Source of the DNA: Paucibacter sediminis
Lineage (GTDB): Bacteria; Pseudomonadota; Gammaproteobacteria; Burkholderiales; Burkholderiaceae_C
DNA length: 64,000 nucleotides
Reading direction: 5' to 3'
Assembly: GCF_030254645.1 (NCBI RefSeq)
Contig: NZ_CP116346.1
Location: forward strand, 1,406,001 to 1,470,000
The translations under genes were made by a program, and so were the position numbers. The notes beneath the pieces are model-generated. The model saw only the letters and a program-made list of their open reading frames with translations, searched no databases and had not been told where the DNA came from. Below, in pieces: positions 18,416 to 26,705 of the stretch (positions within the stretch are counted from its first letter, which is position 1; each line of letters begins with the position of its first letter).

Positions 18416-19468
18416 ATGCCAAGCACCTTCCGTCGCTACCAGCTGCAACGTGGCCAGGGCCTCGCCGGCTTGCAACTCTGCGAACTCGACGACACGGCGC
18501 TGCCGCCGCTGCAGCCCGACCAAGTGCGCCTGGGCATGCGCGCGGCCGCGCTCAACTACCGCGACTTGATGATTGCAAGTGCCGGCATGCCGGGCGAGCC
18601 GGCCATCAGCCCGCTCTCCGACGGCGCCGGTGTGGTGCTGGAGGTGGGGAGCACGGTGCAAGGCTGGCGGCCGGGCGATGCGGTGATCGCCAACTTCTAC
18701 CCGCAGTGGATCGACGGCCCGCTCACCGAGGCCAAGCAGCAGGGCGCACTGGGCAACCGCGGGCCCGGCATGCTGGCCGAGAGCGTGGTGCTGCCGGCAT
18801 CTGCCCTGCTGGCCATGCCGTCCACGCTCAGCTTTGCCGAAGCCGCCACCCTGCCCTGCGCCGGCCTGGTGGCCTGGAACGCGCTGTTCGTCGCTGGCGG
18901 CGCCCGGCCGGGCGACACCGTGCTGCTGCTGGGTACCGGAGGCGTCTCGATCTGGGCCCTGCAGCTCGCCAAGGCGGCCGGGCTGCGCGTGCTCATCACC
19001 TCATCCAGCGATGCCAAGCTGGCGCTGGCGCGCAGCCTGGGCGCCGATGCCGGCTGCAACTACCTGAACACGCCCGACTGGGCGGCCTGGGCACGCGCCC
19101 AGACCGGCGGGCGCGGCGTCGATCTGGTGTTGGAGACCGCGGGACGTGCCACGCTGGGCCGCTCGCTCGCCGCGCTGCGCCGCGAGGGCACGCTGGCGCT
19201 GGTGGGCGGCACCTCGGGCTGGGGCGGCGAGCTGGATGCCGATGCCATGATCGACGGCGCGCTGCGCATCGTCGGCGTGCTGGTGGGCAGCCGCGCCATG
19301 GCCGAGGATCTGGTGCGCTTTGTCGAGCACAGCGGCCTGCGACCGCTGATCGCGCGCCGCTACGCCTTTGAAGACGCGGCCCAGGCCTACGCCGACCTGG
19401 CCACGGCCGGGCAGGTCGGAAAACTGGTGATCGAGATCGCGCCGGCGCTCACAGGCACTTCTCCATGA
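18416..19468 (+). CDS. Zinc-free NAD(P)H quinone oxidoreductase / MDR-family alcohol dehydrogenase
   Basis: About 350 residues from the ATG at 18416 with GCAGGAA upstream. The medium-chain dehydrogenase fold is plain: an N-terminal catalytic domain (ALNYRDLMIASAG, SDGAGVVLEVG), LPCAGLVAWNALF at the domain boundary, and the nucleotide-binding loop LLLGTGGVSIWALQLAKAAG. The zinc-ligand cysteines of classical alcohol dehydrogenases are absent, so it should act as an NAD(P)H-dependent reductase of quinones or enones. It is probably controlled by the divergent LysR gene. The last 20 bases overlap the convergent acetyltransferase. Confidence 0.9.
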   Translation: MPSTFRRYQLQRGQGLAGLQLCELDDTALPPLQPDQVRLGMRAAALNYRDLMIASAGMPGEPAISPLSDGAGVVLEVGSTVQGWRPGDAVIANFYPQWIDGPLTEAKQQGALGNRGPGMLAESVVLPASALLAMPSTLSFAEAATLPCAGLVAWNALFVAGGARPGDTVLLLGTGGVSIWALQLAKAAGLRVLITSSSDAKLALARSLGADAGCNYLNTPDWAAWARAQTGGRGVDLVLETAGRATLGRSLAALRREGTLALVGGTSGWGGELDADAMIDGALRIVGVLVGSRAMAEDLVRFVEHSGLRPLIARRYAFEDAAQAYADLATAGQVGKLVIEIAPALTGTSP

Positions 19469-20345
19469 ACACCCCGGTGGCATCGGCCACATAACTCCCG
19501 AAAGGCCCGCGCGGCTGGTAGCCCAGGCCGCGGTACAGGGCCAGGGCCTCGGGCTGGTGGATGCCGGTTTCCAGCCGCGCCAGCGTCACGCCCTGGATTT
19601 GCAGCAGCAGCTCCAGGCGCTGCATCAAGGCCTTGGAGATGCCGCGGCCGCGCCAGGCCTCGAACAGGAACACGCGCTTGATCTCGCCGTAGGCGGGGCC
19701 GCCATCGTCGGGCTGCACCAGCTTGACGGCGCCGCAGCCCACCAGCTGGCCGTCCCACCAGGCGCCCAGCAGGCTGACGCCCGGGCGGCCCAGCGCCGCG
19801 GCGCTTTCCAGATGGCTGCCGACCGCCGGATAGCGGCTCAGCATATAGGCGTCGGAGGCAGCCAGCAGTGCGCCGGCCTCGGCCGGCGCCAGCGGCGCGA
19901 TGCGCAGCGGGCCGGGGTTGCTCAGGCTGTAGTCCACCTCGCCCGAGCCCGGCCGCATGGCGCCGCGCGCCCAGCCCTGGGCGGCGTAGAAGCGGTCGGC
20001 ACGCGTGTTCGCCCCGGTGCCCAGCAGCACGCGCGCATGGCCCAGGCCGAACAGCCAGCCCACCGCCAGCCGCAGCAGCTGCTTGCCCGCGCCCAGGCCC
20101 TCGCGGCCGGGTTCCGTGAACAGGGCCCAGATCGAGGCGTCCTCGGCGGCGGCATAGGAGAAGGCGATCACATCGCCGTCCGACTCGCAGACCCAGCCGC
20201 GGCCGAGTCGGTGCAGATAGTCCTCGTACATCTGCCGCGTGATGCGCGCCGGGTTGCTGAGGCGGTTCTCCTGCACGGCGATGCGGATCGCCGACATGGC
20301 GGGAATGTCGGCCAGGGTGGCGGGGCGGAAACTCAGCTCACTCAT
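19449..20345 (-). CDS. Tandem GNAT acetyltransferase (two fused GNAT domains)
   Basis: About 298 residues made of two acetyltransferase domains. The first (about 1-145) has EPGREGLGAGKQLLRLAVGW and FYAAQGW. The second (about 150-298) has RGRGISKALMQRLE, LETGIHQPEALALYRGLGY and GPFGSYVAD, close to PanZ/small-molecule GNATs. Either both lobes act or one is structural. The ATG overlaps the stop of the upstream unknown gene by eight bases, so it belongs to the Lrp operon. Since CtlX and an acetylpolyamine amidohydrolase are divergently encoded next door, acetylation of an amino acid or polyamine is a reasonable guess. Confidence 0.85.
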   Translation of the reverse strand: MSELSFRPATLADIPAMSAIRIAVQENRLSNPARITRQMYEDYLHRLGRGWVCESDGDVIAFSYAAAEDASIWALFTEPGREGLGAGKQLLRLAVGWLFGLGHARVLLGTGANTRADRFYAAQGWARGAMRPGSGEVDYSLSNPGPLRIAPLAPAEAGALLAASDAYMLSRYPAVGSHLESAAALGRPGVSLLGAWWDGQLVGCGAVKLVQPDDGGPAYGEIKRVFLFEAWRGRGISKALMQRLELLLQIQGVTLARLETGIHQPEALALYRGLGYQPRGPFGSYVADATGVFMEKCL

Positions 20346-20832
20346 GGCCGCGGAACTCCAGCGTCAGGCTTTGATGGAAGGGCAGGGCCTGCCATTGCCG
20401 CCCCAGCGCCTGCGCCGCCTCGAACATGGCCAAACCCGCCGCCGCGCCGGCGCCGGCGGGCAGCGGCGTGCCGCGCGCCGCACAGGCCGTGCGCACGCCC
20501 TCCTCGAAGGCCTCGGCATCGTAGGCACCGGCCCAGAGCTGGGTCTGCAGGGCCTCCACCACGCTCTCGGTCTGCGCCGCTTCGAGCTCGACCCTGGCGG
20601 CATCGGCGCCATGCGCCAGTTCCATCACATAGGCGGCATCGGCGCCGGCGGCCACCAGGCCCAGAAAGCCATGGCGCAGCGGCAGCGCCGACTCAACCAC
20701 ATAGTGCAGCAGGTCATGCGGGGCGATGCCCTGGCGCGGCATCTGGGTCTGGGTGCGCGAGCCATCGGCCCGCAGGCAGGTGAGACGGTCGAGCTTGTCG
20801 GTCTTGGCGAGCTTTTCGGCGATCAGTTGCAT
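20338..20832 (-). CDS. Unknown protein in the Lrp-acetyltransferase operon
   Basis: About 164 residues from the ATG at 20832. I do not recognise the family. It has no signal peptide or membrane helix, is acidic and alanine-rich, and looks mainly helical. Its best-marked segment is MPRQGIAPHDLLHYVVESAL, which resembles small proteins with a conserved HDLxHYVVE motif. It starts four bases after the Lrp stop and overlaps the GNAT start by eight bases, so the three genes are almost certainly one translationally coupled unit. Confidence 0.75.
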   Translation of the reverse strand: MQLIAEKLAKTDKLDRLTCLRADGSRTQTQMPRQGIAPHDLLHYVVESALPLRHGFLGLVAAGADAAYVMELAHGADAARVELEAAQTESVVEALQTQLWAGAYDAEAFEEGVRTACAARGTPLPAGAGAAAGLAMFEAAQALGRQWQALPFHQSLTLEFRGHE

Positions 20833-20836
20833 GGCA

Positions 20837-21274
20837 TCAGAGCTTGTAGGTGGCCAGCAGGATGCTGGTCTCGGTATTGGCAATGCCGGCGGTCTGGCGG
20901 ATCGCGCCCAGCACCTTCTCGAAGGCCTCGAGGCTGTCGGCGCGCAATTCGGCCACCAGGTCCCAGCGCCCGTTGGTGCTGTGCAGGGCCACCACATTGG
21001 GATGGCCGGCGAGCGCGCGCCGCACCTCGGCGGCCTGGTTGCCCTCCACCGCGATGCACATGATGGCCGGGATGCGGTGCGCCTCGGCGCCCGGCTTGAG
21101 CTTCACCGTGTAGCCGACGATGGTGCCCTCGCGCTCCAGCCGCGCCAGCCGGTTCTGCACCGTGGCGCGCGCCAGGCGCAGCTTCTTGGCCAGCGTCACG
21201 ACCGGCATGCGGGCGTCGTCGCGCAGCAGGGCCAGCAGTTGGCGGTCGGTGTCGTCCAGGCTGGGAATGGTCAT
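20837..21274 (-). CDS. Lrp/AsnC-family transcriptional regulator
   Basis: About 145 residues from the ATG at 21274 (MTIPSLDD); ATGs at 21292 and 21310 would add 6 or 12 residues and none has a strong ribosome site. The N-terminal winged helix (LDDTDRQLLALLRDDARM, LRLARATVQNRLARLE) is followed by a RAM ligand domain (GRWDLVAELRADSLEAFEKVL). Lrp-type regulators sense amino acids. Being divergent from ctlX suggests that this one responds to arginine, citrulline or a related amino acid and controls both arms. Confidence 0.92.
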   Translation of the reverse strand: MTIPSLDDTDRQLLALLRDDARMPVVTLAKKLRLARATVQNRLARLEREGTIVGYTVKLKPGAEAHRIPAIMCIAVEGNQAAEVRRALAGHPNVVALHSTNGRWDLVAELRADSLEAFEKVLGAIRQTAGIANTETSILLATYKL

Positions 21275-21394
21275 AGTGCGCTGTTCAGCCATGCAATTTG
21301 CCTGGTCCATCGTACTTTATGAGCACAGTGCAGGCTGTTTTCCGGCGCCGGCCCAGCGAAGAATCCGGCCCATCGCCACCTCGCTCCAAGCCTC

Positions 21395-22330
21395 ATGATT
21401 GCTCGTCTTCGCTCCGCCCAAGCCCCCAGCGCCGTGCTGATGGTGCGCCCCCAGCACTTCGCACCCAACCCGCAGACCGCCGCCGACAACCAGTTCCAGC
21501 GCCCGGCCACGCAGCCGCCGGGGCCGTTGGCGGCGGCGGCCTACGCCGAGGTGACGCGGGCCGCCGGGCAGCTGCGCGAGGCCGGTGTGCGCGTGCATCT
21601 GTTCGAGGACGACGGCGCGCGCGACACGCCCGATGCGGTGTTCCCCAACAACTGGTTCTCCACCCACGCCGGCGGCCATGTGGCCATCCACCCGATGTAC
21701 TCGCCGAACCGGCGGCGCGAACGCCGCAGCGACGTGATCGAGCTGCTCAAGCGCGACTACCGCGTGCAGGACGTGATCGACTACACCGGCCTGGAGGCCG
21801 ACGGCCTCTACCTGGAAGGCACCGGCGCGATGGTGCTGGACCATCTGGCGCGGGTGGCCTATGTGGCACGCTCGCAGCGCGCCGACCCGGTGGCACTGGA
21901 GCGCTTCTGCACCCATTTCAACTACGAGCCCATGGCGTTCGACGCGCACGATGCCGAGGGCAGGCCGATCTATCACACCAATGTGCTGATGTGCGTGGCC
22001 AGCGAGTTCGCCCTGGTGGGCTTCGAGCTGTTCGCGGACGCCGGGCGCGCGGCCCAGGTGCGCGCGCGCCTGGAGGAATCCGGCCGCACGGTGCTGGCGC
22101 TGAGCGCCGCGCAGATCGGCGAGTTCGCCGGCAACGCGATCGAGCTGTCGGACCAGGCCGGCGAGCGCCTGCTGGCCCTCTCGGCGCGCGCCCATGCCTG
22201 CCTGAGCGCCGCGCAGCGCGCCGTCATCGAGCGCTCGGCCCGCCTGCTGCCGCTGGCCGTGCCCACCATCGAGCTGGCCGGCGGCTCGGTGCGCTGCATG
22301 CTGGCGGGCATCCACCTGGCCGCGCGCTGA
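21395..22330 (+). CDS. ctlX: Citrulline-utilisation hydrolase CtlX (guanidino-group-modifying superfamily)
   Basis: About 311 residues. The pentein fold of arginine deiminase/dimethylargininase relatives shows in TPDAVFPNNWFSTHAGG (around residue 85), LEGTGAMVLDH and the C-terminal nucleophile Cys301 in GGSVRCMLAG. CtlX-type enzymes act on the ureido group of citrulline, giving ornithine, ammonia and carbon dioxide. The next gene starts 13 bases downstream and encodes an acetylpolyamine amidohydrolase, so ornithine/polyamine catabolism is the likely context. The divergent Lrp gene is the probable regulator. Confidence 0.85.
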   Translation: MIARLRSAQAPSAVLMVRPQHFAPNPQTAADNQFQRPATQPPGPLAAAAYAEVTRAAGQLREAGVRVHLFEDDGARDTPDAVFPNNWFSTHAGGHVAIHPMYSPNRRRERRSDVIELLKRDYRVQDVIDYTGLEADGLYLEGTGAMVLDHLARVAYVARSQRADPVALERFCTHFNYEPMAFDAHDAEGRPIYHTNVLMCVASEFALVGFELFADAGRAAQVRARLEESGRTVLALSAAQIGEFAGNAIELSDQAGERLLALSARAHACLSAAQRAVIERSARLLPLAVPTIELAGGSVRCMLAGIHLAAR

Positions 22331-22343
22331 GCGGGAGGGTGCC

Positions 22344-23384
22344 ATGCTGATCTTCCACAACCCCGTGCACCACGCCCACAGCGGCCGCCAGGAGATGTAC
22401 CGCGGCCGGCTGGTGGACTGCCACGAAACCCCGGCGCGGCTGGACTATGTGCTGGTGGAGCTGATGCGCCGCGGCCTCGGCCAGCTGCGCCTGCCCGGCG
22501 CGCCCGACATGGGCCTGCTGCTGCGCATCCACGATCCCGACTACCTGGGCTTTCTCGCCACCGTCTGGGCCGAATGGCTGGCGCTGGACCCGGCCCATGC
22601 GGCGCTGGATGTGCTGCCCTCGGTCTGGCCCGGCGCCGGGCTGCGCCGCGACGTCAGGCCGCGCAATCTGTCCGCCCAGCTGGGTCGTTATGCCTTTGAC
22701 GCCGGCAGCCCCATCACCGCCGGCACCTGGGAGGCCGCGCTGGCCGGCGCCGCCTGCGCCATCGATGCGGCGCGTGCGCTCGCCAGCGGCGCGCGGCGCG
22801 CCAGCATGGCGCTGACGCGCCCGCCCGGCCATCATGCCGGCAGCGATTTCTATGGCGGCTACTGCTTCCTCAACAACGCCGCCCTGGCGGCCCAGGCGCT
22901 GCGCGAGGCCGGCGCCACGCGCGTGGCGGTGCTGGACGTGGACTACCACCACGGCAATGGCACGCAGCAGATCTTCTACGAGCGCGCCGATGTTCTGACC
23001 GTCTCGATCCACGGCGACCCCAGCACCGAATACCCCTTCTACCTGGGCTATGCGGACGAGGCCGGTGCGGGCGCCGGGCTGGGCTGCAATCTGAACCTGC
23101 CCCTGCCCGCCGGCAGCGGCGTCGAGCCCTGGCTGGCCGCGCTGCAGACGGCGCTGGCGCGCATCCGCACCTTCGGCGCCGAGGCGCTGGTGCTGGCCCT
23201 GGGGGTGGACAGCTTCGAGGGCGATCCGATCTCGCGCTTCACGCTGCAAAGCGAGGATTTCCTGCGCATCGGCCAGCACGTCGCCGCCCTGGGGCTGCCG
23301 ACGGTGCTGGTGATGGAGGGCGGCTATGCGGTGGCCGAGCTGGGCATCAATGTGGCCAATGTGCTGGAGGGCTTCACGGCCTAG
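22344..23384 (+). CDS. Acetylpolyamine amidohydrolase (class II histone-deacetylase-like)
   Basis: About 346 residues, the size of Mycoplana APAH, with the same landmarks. These are RPPGHHAGSDFYGGYCFLNN, where the HH pair (about 163-164) is catalytic, DVDYHHGNGTQQIFYE with zinc ligands, GVDSFEGDPIS with the other zinc aspartate, and MEGGY carrying the oxyanion tyrosine. The enzyme removes acetyl groups from acetylated putrescine, spermidine or cadaverine using zinc in the cytoplasm. It is co-transcribed with ctlX and its last four bases overlap the convergent acyl-CoA synthetase. Confidence 0.92.
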   Translation: MLIFHNPVHHAHSGRQEMYRGRLVDCHETPARLDYVLVELMRRGLGQLRLPGAPDMGLLLRIHDPDYLGFLATVWAEWLALDPAHAALDVLPSVWPGAGLRRDVRPRNLSAQLGRYAFDAGSPITAGTWEAALAGAACAIDAARALASGARRASMALTRPPGHHAGSDFYGGYCFLNNAALAAQALREAGATRVAVLDVDYHHGNGTQQIFYERADVLTVSIHGDPSTEYPFYLGYADEAGAGAGLGCNLNLPLPAGSGVEPWLAALQTALARIRTFGAEALVLALGVDSFEGDPISRFTLQSEDFLRIGQHVAALGLPTVLVMEGGYAVAELGINVANVLEGFTA

Positions 23385-25078
23385 TCGCCGAACACCACCT
23401 TCTTGCGCTGCTCCACCCAACCCTCCAGTTGCGGGCCGTAGATCTCTTCCACGCGGTTGCGCTTGACCTTGAAGGTCGGGGTGATGAAGCCGTTGTCCAC
23501 CGTCCAGGGAGTCTTCACCGCCACCAGGCAATCCATCTGCTCATGTGGGTCGAGGTGGGCATTGATGGACTTCAGGTGCGCGTTGAGCTCGGCGCTGAGC
23601 TGCTCGCGCTGCGCCGGATCCTGGCTGGCCACGATGCCGTCGGCCGAGAGCATCACGATGCCCACCGGCTGGCCCATATTGGCGCCGGTCACCACGCAGG
23701 CCTCCACCGCGCTGTGCAGCATCAGCTTGTCCTCGATCGGCGCGGGCGCGACGTACTTGCCCTTGCTGGTCTTGAACAGGTCCTTCACGCGGCCGGTGAT
23801 GCGCAGGCAGCCGCTCGCGTCCAACGCGGCCTTGTCGCCGGTGCGCAGCCAGCCATCCTCGGTGAAGGCATCGCGGGTCAGCTCGGGTTCCTTGAAGTAG
23901 CCCTGCATCACCGCCGGGCTCTTCATCTGCAGCTCGCCGCTGACCGGGTCGATGCGCGTCTGCACGCCGTCATAGGCCGGCCCCACGGTGCCGGTCTGGT
24001 TCTTGCCGGGAATGGTGATGTGCGAGATCGCCAGGTTCTCGGTCATGCCATAGCCCTCGTTGACGGCCAGGCCGAGGCGGCGGTACCAGTCCAGCAGCGC
24101 CACCGGCATGGGCGCGGCGCCGCCGGCGGCCACCCGGCATTGGTCCAGGCCCAGCGCCTTCATGATCTTGCGCCGCACCAGGCCACCGATCAGCGGCAGG
24201 CGCAGGAGCTTGTCGAGCTTCGCCTGCGGCATCTTGTGCAGCACGCCCTGCTGGAACTTGACCCACAGGCGCGGCACCGAGAAGAAGATGGTGGGGCGGC
24301 AGCGCTGCAGATCGGCGGCAAAGGTGTCCAGCGAGTCGGCGAAGTAGACGCTGAAGCCGGCGCGCAGCCAGCCATGCTCGACCAGCACGCGCTCCACCAC
24401 ATGGGCCAGCGGCAGGTAGGAGAGCAGGCGGTCGTCGGCGCCCATGGGCACGCGGCCGATCGCGGCGGTGAGTGCCCAGGCGAAGTTGGCAAAGCTGTGC
24501 ATCACGCCCTTGGGCGCGCCGGTGGTGCCCGAGGTGTAGATCAGCGTGGCCAGCTCGTCGGCGCCGCGCAGCGGCTCGCCGCCCAGCGGTTGCGTGCGCG
24601 CGCAGATCGCGTCCCAGCCTTCGTAGGCGTTCTTCGCGTCGTCCGGCGAGAGCTTGTAGCTGATGCAGGGCAGGCCGGCCGGCACGCCGGGCTTCATGCC
24701 GGCCCAGCCATCGAGCTTGCCGATGAAGCAGGCCTTGGCCTCGCTGTGGGTGAGGATCTGGCGGATCGTGTCCGGCGCCAACGTCGGATAGAGCGGCACC
24801 GAGACATAGCCGGCCATCCAGATCGCCAGGTCACTCATCAGCCACCAGGCGCAGTTCTTGGAGAGGATGGCCACGCGCGAGCCGGGCTCCCAGCCCTGGG
24901 CCTGCAGATGCGCGGCCATGCGGCGCACCTGGTCGGCCACCTGGGCCCAGGTGAAGGTCTGGAGCTCACCGCCACCAGTCGCACCAAGAGGCTGCGTCAG
25001 TATCACGCGGTCGGCGGCCGTGCGCTCCCAGTGGTACAGGCGTTGCAGGGCGAGGCTGTCGGCGGGAATGCTGGCCAT
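23381..25078 (-). CDS. AMP-forming acyl-CoA synthetase
   Basis: About 565 residues from the ATG at 25078, which has AGGAGAC upstream; an ATG nine codons earlier is less well placed. The adenylate-forming signatures are complete: the P-loop YTSGTTGAPKGVM, NEGYGMTENLAISH, the hinge TGDKAALDASGCLRITGRVKD and a C-terminal TPTFKVKRNRVEE carrying the catalytic lysine. Hydrophobic pocket features and length match long-chain fatty acyl-CoA synthetases of the FadD15 group. The product enters beta-oxidation or lipid synthesis. Confidence 0.9.
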   Translation of the reverse strand: MASIPADSLALQRLYHWERTAADRVILTQPLGATGGGELQTFTWAQVADQVRRMAAHLQAQGWEPGSRVAILSKNCAWWLMSDLAIWMAGYVSVPLYPTLAPDTIRQILTHSEAKACFIGKLDGWAGMKPGVPAGLPCISYKLSPDDAKNAYEGWDAICARTQPLGGEPLRGADELATLIYTSGTTGAPKGVMHSFANFAWALTAAIGRVPMGADDRLLSYLPLAHVVERVLVEHGWLRAGFSVYFADSLDTFAADLQRCRPTIFFSVPRLWVKFQQGVLHKMPQAKLDKLLRLPLIGGLVRRKIMKALGLDQCRVAAGGAAPMPVALLDWYRRLGLAVNEGYGMTENLAISHITIPGKNQTGTVGPAYDGVQTRIDPVSGELQMKSPAVMQGYFKEPELTRDAFTEDGWLRTGDKAALDASGCLRITGRVKDLFKTSKGKYVAPAPIEDKLMLHSAVEACVVTGANMGQPVGIVMLSADGIVASQDPAQREQLSAELNAHLKSINAHLDPHEQMDCLVAVKTPWTVDNGFITPTFKVKRNRVEEIYGPQLEGWVEQRKKVVFGD

Positions 25079-25224
25079 GGGGTCTTGTCTCCTGTTTTCT
25101 TTCATACTGCTTTTTTGCTAGCGAAGGCTATCAGCAGATGGTAGACAGTGTCGACAAGCCCGCCAGGGGGTTTGTGCGGGTCGGCGCGATTTAAGAGGCG
25201 GCGCTCTAGCAGCCGCTCAACACC

Positions 25225-26532
25225 CTAGGCCTGCTCGGCCGCCAGCAGGGCCGCCAGGGCCTCGGCCACCTGCTCGGCCGGCACGCCCTCGCCGCGCTGC
25301 ACCGGCGCCTCGGCCAGCGCCGCGGCGCCCTCGCGCTTCAGGCGCGCCACCCATTGGCCGGCCTCGCGGCCCTGCTCGAAGCCCTGGCTTTGCAGCAAGA
25401 CCTGGCCCTCGGCGCTGGCGAGCTTGAAGTAGAACTTGCCGTCCGCCTCGCGGTATTGCTTGAACACCGGCAAGGCCGGCTTGGACTTGGCGGCGGGCGC
25501 GGCGGCCGCCTTGAGCGGCTGGAAGCGGCGCAGGCCGACGGCCTCGCGCAGCTGGGCCAGCAGCGGCGCGGCGAGCGCGCGCGCCTTGGCGGCGCCCTCC
25601 TGCAGGATCGCCTCGATGCGCTCGGGATGCGCCATCAGCGCCTCGTAGCGCTCGCGCATCGGGCCGATCTCGGCCTCGATCAGGTCCACCAGACGCTGCT
25701 TGGCCTCGCCCCAGCCCAGGCCGGCGCGCAGCTCGGCGCGGAAGGCGGCGCGCTGCGCCGGCGTGGCAAAGGCGTCATAGATGGTGACGAGGTGCGAGTT
25801 GTCGGCATCCTTGGGCTCGCCGGGCAGGCGGGAGTCGGTGACGATGCGCGCCACCGCCTCGCGCATGGCCTTGGCGCCACCCTCGAAGAGCGGGATCACG
25901 TTGTCGTAGCTCTTGCTCATCTTGCGGCCGTCGAGGCCGGGCAGCAGGGCCATGTCGGCCTCCACATTCGCCTCGGGCAGCACGAAGAAATCCTGGCCGC
26001 GGCCGAACAGGTGGTTGAAGCGCTGCGCGACGTCGCGCGCCATCTCGATGTGCTGGACCTGGTCCTTGCCCACCGGCACGCGGTGCGCGTTGAACATCAG
26101 GATGTCGGCCGCCATCAGGATCGGGTAGCTGTACAGGCCCATGGTGATGCCGGCGTCCGGGTCCTCGCCGGCCGCCACATTGGCGTCCACCGCACCCTTG
26201 TAGGCATGGGCACGGTTCATCTGGCCCTTGGAGGTGACGCAGGTCAGCAGCCAGGTCAACTCGGGGATCTCGGGAATGTCGCTCTGGCGGTAGAACACCA
26301 CGCGCGAGGTGTCCAGGCCGGCCGCCAGCCAGGTGGCGGCGATCTGCAGGCGCGAGGCCTCGATGCGGTCCGGCTCGTCGCACTTGATGAGGGCGTGGTA
26401 GTCCGCCATGAAGAAGAAGCTCTCCACGCCGGGCTCGCGGCTGGCCGCGATGGCCGGGCGCACCGCGCCGACGAAGTTGCCGAGATGGAGGGTGCCGGTG
26501 GTGGTGATGCCGGTCAGGACGCGCTGGGTCAT
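25225..26532 (-). CDS. trpS: Tryptophan--tRNA ligase with C-terminal DUF1508-like extension
   Basis: Charges tRNA-Trp. About 435 residues, roughly 100 longer than the E. coli enzyme. The class I signatures are TGTLHLGN near the N-terminus and KMSKS near residue 206, with the tryptophan-enzyme block MGLYSYPILMAADIL between them. The catalytic part ends near residue 335. The tail holds a linker and then KFYFKLASAEGQVLLQSQGF, which resembles the repeat in DUF1508/YegP proteins. Similar long forms occur in other Burkholderiales. The gene stands alone on the minus strand, and the stop is followed by a weak GC-rich hairpin and TTAAA. Confidence 0.95.
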   Translation of the reverse strand: MTQRVLTGITTTGTLHLGNFVGAVRPAIAASREPGVESFFFMADYHALIKCDEPDRIEASRLQIAATWLAAGLDTSRVVFYRQSDIPEIPELTWLLTCVTSKGQMNRAHAYKGAVDANVAAGEDPDAGITMGLYSYPILMAADILMFNAHRVPVGKDQVQHIEMARDVAQRFNHLFGRGQDFFVLPEANVEADMALLPGLDGRKMSKSYDNVIPLFEGGAKAMREAVARIVTDSRLPGEPKDADNSHLVTIYDAFATPAQRAAFRAELRAGLGWGEAKQRLVDLIEAEIGPMRERYEALMAHPERIEAILQEGAAKARALAAPLLAQLREAVGLRRFQPLKAAAAPAAKSKPALPVFKQYREADGKFYFKLASAEGQVLLQSQGFEQGREAGQWVARLKREGAAALAEAPVQRGEGVPAEQVAEALAALLAAEQA

Positions 26533-26705
26533 GATGTGGGTGCGAAGGAGTTCGGGCAGGCTGGCCGCTATTGTCGCGGCAAAGCCCTCCCCCTTCCGGT
26601 GGGGCCAGTTCTTGCCCCGGCGGGCGCGCGCATCGCCTAGGATAGGCAGGGCGCGCGGCCCCCATCGCAGGGGCGCGGCCCACGGGAGGACGGCGAAAGC
26701 TCTGG

